Shown here one piece after another: positions 28,551-38,362 of a DNA stretch of 64,000 nt; the stretch's first letter is position 1; each line of letters begins with the position of its first letter. The notes below the pieces were generated by a model that saw nothing but the letters and a program-made list of their open reading frames with translations, made no database searches and was not told where the DNA came from. The position numbers and the translations under genes are program-made. The DNA is from Stratiolaelaps scimitus. Taxonomy: Eukaryota; Arthropoda; Arachnida; Mesostigmata; Laelapidae. Where the stretch lies: the NCBI GenBank assembly GCA_019614645.1, contig JABWDB010000016.1:4464001-4528000 (forward strand). Reading direction: 5' to 3'.

Positions 28551-31356
28551 ACCCCCGCAGTCCAGATCCGCCAGACGCCGCCCGTTGGGTGGTGGAGGTG
28601 ATGGCGGCAGCGGCACGCAGCAGCGGCGGCGGCGGCAGCAGCAGGGGCCGAAGGCCCAGATAAGGGCTATGTCTGGGGGCCTATGGGGGTGATAGGGAGT
28701 GTATTGTAGATGGTGTGAAGGGACGCTCGTGAGACGAAAACGGCGAGGGTCGGGGGTAGGAACGATGGTGGGGTGGCCGTGTTCGACGTGGACAGTAAAC
28801 TCGAACGTGATGTTGGCGAAATACGTCAACGAGTATATATGGAGGAGAGGAAAACACGGGCAAAATCGCTTAGATATTAACCGTACATAGTAGTAGCCTT
28901 TACGTGAGTTCATTTAGTTGATAAAGTAATAACATTAATAGTAATAATAATCAAAAAACAAGGTCGGAGATGTACTTTGAGTAGCGGCTCCCCCTTTGTG
29001 AAAGTGGGGTCAGGGCCAGATACGCATTGCGGCTCTCCGTTTACGAGCCAAGGGAAACTCGATGGAGACAATCTGTTCGGCAGATAGATAGATGGCTCTG
29101 TGTGGCAATGGCCGGTCCGGTGGGAGCATGTAACTAGGTCATGGTGCCGAAGACATGCAAAGCACTGTTGACCCATGTATGACCCAGTTCATTACTGTTT
29201 TCATGTTCATAACAGATTTGTTAAGTAGCGCGAGTAAACTATCGTAGTTGGACCCGTTCCGTATCAGCTGTCCCGCCAGAAAGGTGTCTAAACGTCGCTC
29301 GAAGCTGCCTAGAGTTAGGTTAAGGCAGCCTAGAAATCGGCAAAGCGTCGCCTCGAATTTTCAGCGCGTTTAACAAGACACGTTATGGCACGGTAACGTA
29401 TGACGCAATAACGGTAGAAATACGGCTATGCATATGAGCCAATATATCTGAGCTCGACACGAACTCTAGACGAGCAGTTCATGATGCTTAAAGGCTAAAC
29501 GAAGCTAACCCTGAACAGGACAGGTTGTCTGAACATATGCATCGATGTGCACGGCAATCTGTGTCGGCCTGAAAGCACGGCGGAAGGCAAATTGAGAAAT
29601 ACTACCGTCGGAAACGACCCCAATAGGTGGAGACCTCTGCGCGCCGCAAAGTTCTGTTTCATTATCGGATATAGACGTCGCATCTGCATACGAAGGTGTT
29701 TTCTCCTGCTGTACGTTTGCTGCTAGTAAGTTAAGTAACGTTAAGTAACGTTCTGACTATTTCTATATACATATATATATATATATATATATGTTGTCCG
29801 CTAAATTACCTACCGATTGCATAATCTCGCCGTCAAGTATTTACATCATCGTGGCCAACGGATAATGAACAGCTGCTGATCTCGGGGGAAGAGGCTGCAA
29901 ATCTTTGAATAAAAACCATTGTCACCCCCATGTCCAATGTCTTCTCATTTATTCTATTGTTATTCATATGGTTTCGTTTGTCTCCGTCTGCCGTGTCTAT
30001 GTATGTTCGAAATCTCACCCAACTACTGTAATTCCCTCTGTGTATTTTTTTTTTCAGTATGCCCGTGTTTTGGCATTAACAGTAACCCCTCGATCTACTT
30101 ACACTTGCAGGCCGTGTACTAGAATCCGACCATACATTTCTAACTTCTACACTCAGATGGTGCTCGGCACCAAAACGACTTTCGCCATCCACACCGTCAT
30201 CGTGGTTCCCGATAGTTCGCTGGTGAAAGAGTCAGTGCACGCCAGAATATTAAGCAAACTTCCGTCTCCCGCTTCCAGTGGCTTCCAGAGGAGGGCGACC
30301 AGATAGCAGCTTTAGAGAGAAAGCCCATAGAATCTGAAACGATTGAGACCCTCTCTGCCTAACAATAATGCTCGTGGTTCCGATGCAAGCGCATATAACG
30401 GGCACATCAAGGATGTTCTGTCTTTTGCACCCTGTTAAACGATACAAACGGGGATGATTCCAGAGGTGTGCATCGTTGCGAATCCTAGAGGCGAAGGGTA
30501 ATCCACCGATCCGGAATCATTTGTAGGGCACAGCGTCGTCGTACGCCGTTATATTCCGTACGCAGAACACTGCAACGCACTCCCAGAGGAACAGAGACGT
30601 GGGATGTAGCGTCGAAGACTTGGGACCCTATGGAGATATGGAGCCCTAGCACCCTTTTAAAGAACGTTGCCTTGGTACGGTTGAGAATTTCGAGGTTCTC
30701 CACAAGCAGATCCTTTATCTATACCTATATCTTTGTTATTATAAGCACATAAGCTTTCTCTGGTTTAATAGACACAAAAAAGCTTTAAGGTTAAATTTTC
30801 CGGGCTGATCCTCGGCCAACATTTAACGTTCACGGTACTGCTTTTTGCATTAGTTCGGAAGACGGGCCCCCTTAAGATGCAAATGTTCAACGCTAAGGAT
30901 CGAACCCGTACACAGAAGAGAGCCCTTTTCCTAAAATTTTCAGTGATCCGAAATTAGATGGTTCCGCAATTCATAATTAGAATGATGCTACCCCAGCACC
31001 TATATGTATATTACATAGATCAGCATGATAGTCGTATCCGGGTGATACGTGGGTACGGAATCGAATTTCAAGTGATACAAGATATTAAAGACCTTATTTC
31101 GAAGCACTAGTATATTGACATTCACCATCCGTGCTGTTGATATTCTACCTATCAGCATCAATTGCTCATGGACATTGATAATAACGGCAGAAAGAAGAAT
31201 ACTGCCAGAAAGTGTCCCAACACGAAAGGTTTATAGTAATTCGTACATTGGTTCTCCCCGGTTATGCAGACAAGTTTATGTCGGTGCTGCTAAAGACACA
31301 GTCGTTAGATTGGCCAGCGGAGAGAACTGCCATCGTACCTGGTAGTCGTACGTGTG
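28551..31356. other. No gene recognised; transition to AT-rich sequence
   Basis: Repeat density falls here. A TA run sits at 29770-29792, with the short dispersed repeat at 30801-30842. Open frames such as 29905-30306 (+) have no recognisable motif and no matching splice partners were found. Confidence 0.5.
30801..30842. repeat. Short dispersed repeat, copy 1
   Basis: Shares about 36 of 42 bases by eye with 39455-39496, including CCAACATTTAACGT. It lies between the tRNA region and the gene-poor left half. Nature unknown. Confidence 0.6.
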
Positions 31357-31440
31357 GTCAGGATGGCCGAGCGGTCTAAGGCGCTGCGTTCAGGTCGCAG
31401 TCCGGTTCTCCGGGCGTGGGTTCGAATCCCACTTCTGACA
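31357..31440 (+). tRNA. tRNA-Leu (CAG), copy 1
   Basis: 84-nt class II tRNA. The acceptor stem GTCAGGA pairs with TTCTGAC; the anticodon stem CTGCG/CGCAG encloses loop TTCAGGT, so the anticodon is CAG (reads CUG). There is a long variable arm, T-arm GGTTCGAATCC (also the B box) and discriminator A. A T-run at 31447-31452 is the Pol III terminator. Identical to the copies at 32184 and 37616. Confidence 0.97.
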
Positions 31441-31446
31441 CTTATA

Positions 31447-31452
31447 TTTTTT
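31447..31452 (+). terminator. Pol III terminator of tRNA-Leu copy 1
   Basis: Six T residues, seven nt after the tRNA end. Confidence 0.7.
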
Positions 31453-32183
31453 ACGCCCAATGTTTCGTATATATATTAGATGCGAGGCTAGATTGATGTA
31501 TTATATTATTTACCCTATTGGTAACTTCGATGATGGAATGTCTGGCGGTTTTTCTTATAGAATAGAAGTATTGACTGCCTATGGAGTGTCTGAGTCCACT
31601 CAAGATTTTGTTGTGTCATTGGAGGGGTGCATCTTGAATGAAGTGTACTCGAGGTCCTATCTCTGTAATAGTGTTTAATAGCGATTTACCTGTTTAATCA
31701 TGGTCAGAAGCGTTTGATAACAACAGATCCCAGTGAACTTTTAAAAACGCTTTTAAATTCACACCTTTCGTCAAATTGACCCCAGGCTCCCTTAGAAATT
31801 TTGTATTTCCGACACTAAACCTGTACTGCAGAAGTATGTTCAACACTAAACCTGGACTGTATTCAGTCAACCAGTTTACAAGTGTTGATCTGTAACTAAT
31901 ATATAATGACTGCGAAGAGTCCGTTTCGAATAGTCCCTTAAGCAAGGTAAATGGTAAATGCTGTTTCACGTGGATTTAACATCCCTGAAGATGTTGAGCA
32001 CGTTCTTGTTGTCAAGATGGCCAAGACTCCCGGGTTCCTTCCCGGATGAGGTCCGGTCCATCGAGCAATAATATACTAATCTTATGATCAAATTAAATTT
32101 GTATAATTTCCCTGCACCCAGATCTTCTTCATGTTTTTATAAATGTATACAAATTGTAAGTATAAATTAGCACCTTACGTGTG
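31453..32183. other. Spacer between tRNA-Leu copies 1 and 2
   Basis: AT-rich. Two near-identical short units around ACACTAAACCTG (about 31814 and 31844) form a small direct repeat. The minus-strand frame 31969-31694 crosses it and shows no known domain. Confidence 0.5.
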
Positions 32184-32267
32184 GTCAGGATGGCCGAGCG
32201 GTCTAAGGCGCTGCGTTCAGGTCGCAGTCCGGTTCTCCGGGCGTGGGTTCGAATCCCACTTCTGACA
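32184..32267 (+). tRNA. tRNA-Leu (CAG), copy 2
   Basis: Same 84-nt sequence as copy 1, with the same anticodon CAG, A and B boxes and discriminator. A T5 run at 32274-32278 follows. The 5' flank shares TACGTGTG with copy 1 and then diverges. Confidence 0.97.
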
Positions 32268-32273
32268 TTAAAG

Positions 32274-32278
32274 TTTTT
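32274..32278 (+). terminator. Pol III terminator of tRNA-Leu copy 2
   Basis: Five T residues shortly after the tRNA end. Confidence 0.65.
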
Positions 32279-33655
32279 CAACGTACAAGGTATCACGCAG
32301 TCTGATTTGACGCAATAATATAGTTTCAGGATTACGAACTCATATCGAGAATAGTATATTTATGTGTTCTGAAGACACAGGTGTGACATCTAAAGCTGTT
32401 TTAAGTGCACTTTTGGTTTTATAACAGGTTAACGACCTTTTCCGACAAAGTATAGTGTGGTCATAGTTTTTATTTAGGACCCATAGTTTTGCATACGTGC
32501 ATGTAAGTGCACATAAGTTTTTATTAACTTATTGTAAAGTTTTTGCTAGTGTAAAGGCATTAGTGATATTGATATACATTTCGTCTTAGTCGTCAACTTT
32601 GGAGCCAGATTTTAACATGGCTCGGCCATTTAATGGAAATAATACAATACGTGACTGATGTGGGTTAGCTATCGTCTTCTCGATGCTCGTCCGGCTGTCG
32701 AACATCAATTCACAGAGCTCTTCAACATCTGAAAGGTTACGGCGCATAATTACGCAGCGTTAATCAAGCGAAGAGCCTCATCAGATAACGACCCACTGGT
32801 TGTCCCTTCAACCGAGATCATCTACCGGTATCTTCGTTCTCTCTGACAGTAACGTAGCGTTTCACTGGTTTGAAATGAAATTAATTAAATAAGTTAATTT
32901 TGCTTATCAGAACACGGATATCCGTCGGCCGACGTCATCAAACGCGCCACAACAAATGCAAAAATAGCTAAGCTCACTATTTGTTGACAGTGTAAATACG
33001 TCGAGCATGAAAATATCAAAGAAATAATGTTCTGATAGAAGACTTTAATTTTATAGTTTTAATATAAAATAAGAACCTCTATTAATCAAAACTGGCCGAA
33101 ATTGAGAATGGATGATCTCCCTCGGTTAGTGTTAGGATTTCTTATGGGTGCTCCATTGTAAAGCTGTTACCTCCATTGCAAAGCTGCTCTTGGGCGTCGG
33201 CCGCTGACGTGCATGATGTTACGTTGAGATTCGTTGAGGTCGTTCCAAAACAAAGATTAAGTAGTAGAATGTAGTAATCGCGCGCGAGGTTATGGGAGCA
33301 CGCAAGATGTTTGAAGTCGTCTGAGAGACGACATGGAATAACCGCAAATCGGAATTTTGGAATTGGTCACGCGAATGAAGCCATTATATGTTTGTCATTA
33401 CCAGCACAGTTGAATTTTCGTCGCCTACAGCAACGCCCGTTCCTAAATAGTAGACTGCCACAATTCTCACACATTTATCAATCACTTAATTGCGAGTACT
33501 ACTCATTATTAGTCTCTGTTTTCCTGCACACGGTAGTAGCACTATAGCCCATTACGAAAGCGTATTGTGAAAGTGCTGCATCAATGATTACAGCCGTTTA
33601 TCAAATATCTACAACTACGGGTATGATGATATAGTCAATCTACCTGACCTCCCTG
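32279..33655. other. AT-rich spacer between tRNA-Leu copy 2 and the lipase 3' end
   Basis: No gene seen. Contains the direct repeat CTCCATTG(T/C)AAAGCTG near 33150 and 33171. Any missing 3' exon of the lipase would have to lie here; I could not identify one. Confidence 0.45.
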
Positions 33656-36088
33656 TTAGTATGATATTGCATCTTCGCATACGTCTACATGTGACAAATG
33701 TCTATATTTAACAACGTCGAAAACGCCGATATCTTGTACTATGTATACCCGTGTATTATTATCACCACAGCAAATGTAGTAGTATCTACTTGTCTCTAAT
33801 GTATATAATATATTATATGTGTGTTTTTTTTCACTCACAAATAGGACAGCCGGGCTGTGGCATTGTGCCGCCATTGGGGTACAAGTCGATGTGAGCGTAA
33901 TTACTGCCCAGACCAAACTTTCCCACAATGATGTTGTTTCCGCAAGAGGTATGCACCGCCTCAAGAAAGTGACAATACTCCCGCTGAGGCCAGATGCCTT
34001 TCTCCTCAAAGAAGGGTGACGCTGTGTCTAAACCTAAATTGTAAGCAATAGTTAGCCCCATCCACAACCAACAAATGATAGCAATTGTTGAAACCTACAC
34101 ATGAATCATAACGTACCCAGTTGTTTGCTTGCGTTAATATATTTTTACGGGAGGATTTCTTACGAACCACGGGTGAACAATCGAATATTGTAGCGCTAGT
34201 CGATTCCTGGAAGGCGATCTTGCTTGGATGAATTCAACTGCGATGCCTGTTCTATTTGATCCAGGGTGATTAAGATTGTCAAAAGTTGGTGGTTTGTAGA
34301 ATATGTAGCGTAGGATTTCTTTTGTTTTTTTTTTACATTTCTATGGTATGAGACGTCATGGTTATCAAGTTTCCAGTGATGTCTACCTGTAGCTCGGCCG
34401 ACCTTAATGCCGTATCGCGTGAAGAGAAAATATATCATATATCCGACGATTTGGCCACCGAGCGAATGACCAATCAGGTGAATATTCCTCTCCTGTAACG
34501 AAAATAGTGGCACAATACCGCACTAAACGTCTGAGCAAATTGATCGGTGTCTCTCATTAGCGACTCTCGAAACATCGTCAGAGAGAGAGAGAGAGAGTGT
34601 GTCTTTTCACATTAACTTGTACTGTTTTTTGGGGCGTTGATAAGTAAAATGATCGGAGGAGAAATTGCAACAGCTAAAGAGAAAATTTGTCGAGACATTC
34701 AAAATATTTGACAATTCTACGTCTTGTTCACGTATTGGATCTTCTAGTAGTTGCAAAATTGGCGTTTTGATACGCGTCTCATCAAGTGATGTATTGTTCA
34801 ACATGCGGGTGATCTAGGCCGTGCTGTGTTTCTGACAAGCATCGTCGTATACTGCCCACCTTCAAGTTGTACTTCGATGCGAGTCGTTGCAACAGTGCGG
34901 CGGACAATCTCGCAACCATGTCAACATTTCGGGCGGCCTCTTCGTAGTCCGGGCCTTCTGAACCTCTTTCCCAATCAACGAGGATCACATGCATCTAATT
35001 GGTCACAAACATATCGGAATTACCTCTTGTAGAATATCATATATCATGATGATATTTTTGTTATTATTACTATTATATTGCTTATATTTTGTCTAAGCTA
35101 CATAGGAACAGATATATATCCTGCGATCGGATAGCACTGAGATAAGGTTCAAGAAGAGCGTTGTACCATTCAACAGCTTCCAATGTCCCCGGTGAGATCC
35201 TGGGTAGTCTTCAACTGAAAACCCAGCTCGTACTATGGTAAATTGTCTTTAAATATAGCCGAACCTGAATCGACACCTGAACACGCGCACTGAATCTATA
35301 TGGACAGCAAATATTGCCAACATCGAATGAACACAGAATACCTCCCGGTCTTCCGCCTATGGATGACTAGAAATAGTGAAGACTAACCTGACGTGATATA
35401 TCATTATGCATTTGTCCATTTACGAAAAAGAGTTCGTCGCGCATCCTCGTCATCCAATGAGCCCTCCTGCTGTCGGTGAATCCATGAACGACGACGACTA
35501 TTCTGTCATTTGGCAAAAGCAAGTCACTCCTTTGTGTCTGTAAAGATGATTCCCACGATAGTTGTAGCTCAGGAAAGGACGAACTCTGCGGAACGATCGA
35601 TCAGTCGAACGAATGAATTGCACTTAGCGAGAGAGCCAGCACGAGGTCGCTACGGCTTCGTGTCGCATACTGGTGTCTGTGTTAATATGCAGGTGGAATC
35701 TATTGGCAAATTTTATAAGGAACTAAAACACAACTAGATGTTGTGTAAATAACGAATAAAATGTAACGCACCACCTAATCGTCAATTGTTCCTCTTCCTA
35801 ACGGCCTAATCGTAGGAATTCTTGATTAGTACTTTAGGATATAGTCTATTACGCTATATTATGATGGTGAATGACTCTGATTACTTCAACGGGGTCTGGT
35901 AGCGTCAGTATCTCCCGAAACATCGAGAGAGAGAGCCTTTTGGCATTAACGTATACTGTTTTTTGGGGCGTTGATAATTAAAATAATCGGGAAAGCAATT
36001 GCAACAACTAAAAAGAAATTTTATCGGGATTTTCTAAAAATACATGTAATATTGGTCCAAACATATAATATTGGTCCAAAATTACATA

Positions 36089-36119
<31 letters not shown>

Positions 36120-36281
36120 GACTCTGTACATGTTTACCCGTTTATAGAAGAAGTACTGAGGCGCAATATATTCCCCTTCATCAGGATATTCGTACCCCCA
36201 AAGGGAAATGTTAAAACATCCAATATCCAGGGGCTGTCCATTGTCAAGACGGTAGTCCGGGCAATAGTGATCGCTGTCCGC
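33656..36281 (-). CDS. Secreted pancreatic-type (PL superfamily) triacylglycerol lipase, N- and C-terminal ends unresolved
   Basis: Alpha/beta-hydrolase that would cleave lipid esters outside the cell or in the gut. Supported exons (minus): 36281-36138 (ends APQYFFYKR), 35537-35388 (RIVVVVHGF), 34994-34860 (HVILVDW), 34492-34387 (NIHLIGHSLGG, with the nucleophile Ser), 34033-33839 (GLDTASPFF with the catalytic Asp; IDLYPNGG). GT-AG junctions and phases agree throughout. A candidate next exon, 33732-33656, continues in frame and contains RHLSH, where the catalytic His is expected (the family usually has CxHxRA), then stops at TAA. That would end the protein earlier than typical lipases, so the 3' end may be wrong or the gene truncated. 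No signal-peptide exon was found upstream. The exon encoding ATGLDTA has a broken paralogue at 38.1 kb. Two introns carry related repeat copies. Family certain, gene limits not. Confidence 0.8.
34566..34700. repeat. Intron repeat, copy 1 (lipase intron between HVILVDW and GHSLGG exons)
   Basis: A stretch containing CGAAACATCG, an AG run, and CTGTTTTTTGGGGCGTTGAT is closely similar to 35914-36034, in another intron of the same gene. About 130 nt align with small gaps. It may be a dispersed element or an internal duplication. Confidence 0.75.
35914..36034. repeat. Intron repeat, copy 2 (lipase intron after the first recognised exon)
   Basis: Partner of 34566-34700, with the shared core CTGTTTTTTGGGGCGTTGAT and a shared flank around AATTGCAACA. 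The AG run is shorter in this copy. Confidence 0.75.
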
Positions 36282-37615
36282 CTGACGCGGATGGAGACGG
36301 CTTGAACTTGACGAGCGTTGGCATAACCCAAAACATAATATAAAGCATAACTATATATACGTATACGGGCTTCAGCTGGGATCATCACCAGCAGCAGTTC
36401 TTATAGAAGGCTGAGCAAGGTTGGACAGATTCGGGAGTAATCTCTCGTGAAATTTGTTTCGTAATTGTATAATTCTGTCACCGCTCGATCGAGCAGTCGC
36501 ATCGTGATATATATTAACAACGGGATTTAGGACGTGTTTGCTATTTTTGGATGTTGTCCTATCGTTGTGATTTTGCTCTGTACAGCGAAGAAACTCACCG
36601 GCTCGGGGTGGCAAACAACGGTAATAGAAGGCTCAATTGTATTATAATTAAACATGCTGTTCGGTTATCCGTTCTTTGAATGAATAGCGATTTCATACGA
36701 AAGCCAAATGTAGTATTTATGGCATGAAACACCCATAAAGCTTTCATATGTGACACTTAAGAGCAGGATAGCACCTTACACTATAGCGCACAGCCGATTG
36801 TTGCCTGTTTTTTGTGTCAGAGGGGAATTTCTGTTAAAGGGTTTGCCAAGGCGACAGCCATCACTTGGCCACCTGTACAGATAAAGCTCATTAATTGGGA
36901 TCGAGGTAACAAGGAAACCTGGACATGTGGTTCTTTCGACGTGATCTAATTGCTATGTAGTTATATATAAAAATTTCTCCAGGATTCTACGAAACGTAAG
37001 ATTTTTAAATCGCACTTGTTAGATTTCATAGTTCTGACACCGAGCGGTTGGAGGTTCGAACGACAACAATGAAATGGTGGACAAGAGCCGCCTCCGATCG
37101 TGCAGGCTATTGCTGCAGGCCACTGCTGATCGTTAATACGAGAAACTGTGCAAATAGCTCCACAACTGAGTAAATGTTGAGTTCGACCATTCTGATAGCG
37201 GCACTTTTCTACAATAGCACACGTTGTGGAAGATAGAAATTCTTCTCTAAAGTTGCTGACTTCGACGTATCCAGTCAGGCGTCCATGTAACGTAAACGGC
37301 CGAAACAAGCCGAGATGAATGATTTCTATTGCTATTGGCCAACACTACAACGGCTTGCGCGGTCCCCCGCTCCTGATGATGGGTCCTTGAACCAATGAGA
37401 CAAAGCGGTACCGAGACCTTCTCGCTCTAAAAGACAACACAGTTGAGGGTCAACTATGAAAGTGAGGCTGCGTTTTCATCAGCTGGCTAATCGGTGTCCA
37501 CACCGATCAATGCTGTCACGAACATCAGAGTATCGAGATTCGGCAATAACCGTTGATATTAGGTGAACGTATGATGTTAAATTCTAAATACAACCATCTG
37601 CGTGCTGCACGTGTG
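36282..37615. other. Region upstream of the recognised lipase exons
   Basis: Should hold the lipase start and signal-peptide exon, which I could not place. A Cys-rich minus-strand frame (37308-36961) matches no family I know, and GGTTCGAAC, a B-box-like motif, lies near 37050 (+). Confidence 0.4.
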
Positions 37616-37699
37616 GTCAGGATGGCCGAGCGGTCTAAGGCGCTGCGTTCAGGTCGCAGTCCGGTTCTCCGGGCGTGGGTTCGAATCCCACTTCTGACA
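37616..37699 (+). tRNA. tRNA-Leu (CAG), copy 3
   Basis: Same 84-nt sequence as copies 1 and 2, about 5.3 kb further on and beyond the lipase gene. The 5' flank ends in CACGTGTG; a T7 run at 37708-37714 terminates it. Downstream flanks of the three copies do not match beyond T-richness. Confidence 0.97.
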
Positions 37700-37707
37700 T
37701 ATAATTC

Positions 37708-37714
37708 TTTTTTT
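37708..37714 (+). terminator. Pol III terminator of tRNA-Leu copy 3
   Basis: Seven T residues, nine nt after the tRNA end. Confidence 0.7.
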
Positions 37715-37924
37715 ATCGCGAGAGTTGTCGAGAGGATATAAGTTCACTTTGCTTGCATTTGTATGGTTACATTATCGGACTTTCTGGCGCGTTACCGTAA
37801 GAATGCTTAACCGCTTAAATGAACTAAATATTTTCATGGTAACTTTATTTTCATGGTAAAACAGTCCTCGTCAAAGCTCATGCTGTATGATACCGCTGTA
37901 TTCGCGTGAAATCTAAAAAGCTAC

Positions 37925-38139
37925 CTCGCTGCACTGTTTGTCTGGACAATGTTTCACTCGCGACTCCGACATCCATTTGGCTAAAAGTCCATATAATGTA
38001 TAAGTCCATATAGTGTAAAGAGTTGCTCGCAACTTCCCCATAGTCACATATGCTCCTGAACAAGATGTATAATGCTTGAAAAAACTTGAGGCTGAATACC
38101 CTTCTGCTCAAAGAAATGTAATGCTGTATCTATATAACC
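37925..38139 (-). pseudogene. Broken copy of the lipase Asp-box exon
   Basis: The minus strand encodes IDTALHFFEQKGIQPQ, clearly parallel to LDTASPFFEEKGIWPQ in the lipase exon at 34033-33839. The similarity continues in other frames (YTSC, then MGK parallel to VGKF; YMDF-stop-PNG parallel to IDLYPNGG). At least two frameshifts, an in-frame TAG, and a short local duplication (AAGTCCATATA at about 37985 and 38002 on the plus strand) disable it. No other lipase exon was found next to it: ARD lies upstream and a tRNA downstream. It is best read as a remnant of a duplicated lipase gene or a single duplicated exon. Confidence 0.75.
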
Positions 38140-38236
38140 ATAGTTGGTTTATGTCTACGCAGTCGACGAGAGCATTCGTCAGTCGACTACAACTATCGTA
38201 AATACACGCAGCCATTACATTAAGTGCCCGTCTGGC

Positions 38237-38242
38237 TTTATT
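38237..38242 (-). promoter_or_regulatory. Polyadenylation signal AATAAA of the ARD gene
   Basis: Canonical AATAAA on the minus strand about 120 nt after the ARD stop codon. It gives a short 3' UTR and separates ARD from the broken lipase exon that begins about 100 nt further on. Function is inferred from position. Confidence 0.5.
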
Positions 38243-38362
38243 CAATACCGATTGTGTCAAATCATTATTGATATTCGCACGTCATAAACAGACTAAGCAT
38301 TTGGCAGCAATGTATGTCATTTTCTGCATGAGCAGAGACGGCGTACACGGATGGGTGTGTTT

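Noticed and set aside
31694..31969. 91-codon minus-strand frame between tRNA copies
   Set aside because: Crosses a direct repeat, has no splice partners and no known domain.
36961..37308. Cys-rich 115-codon minus-strand frame upstream of the lipase
   Set aside because: Considered as a lipase C-terminal exon of the decayed copy, but I see no convincing alignment to a lipase C-terminal domain.
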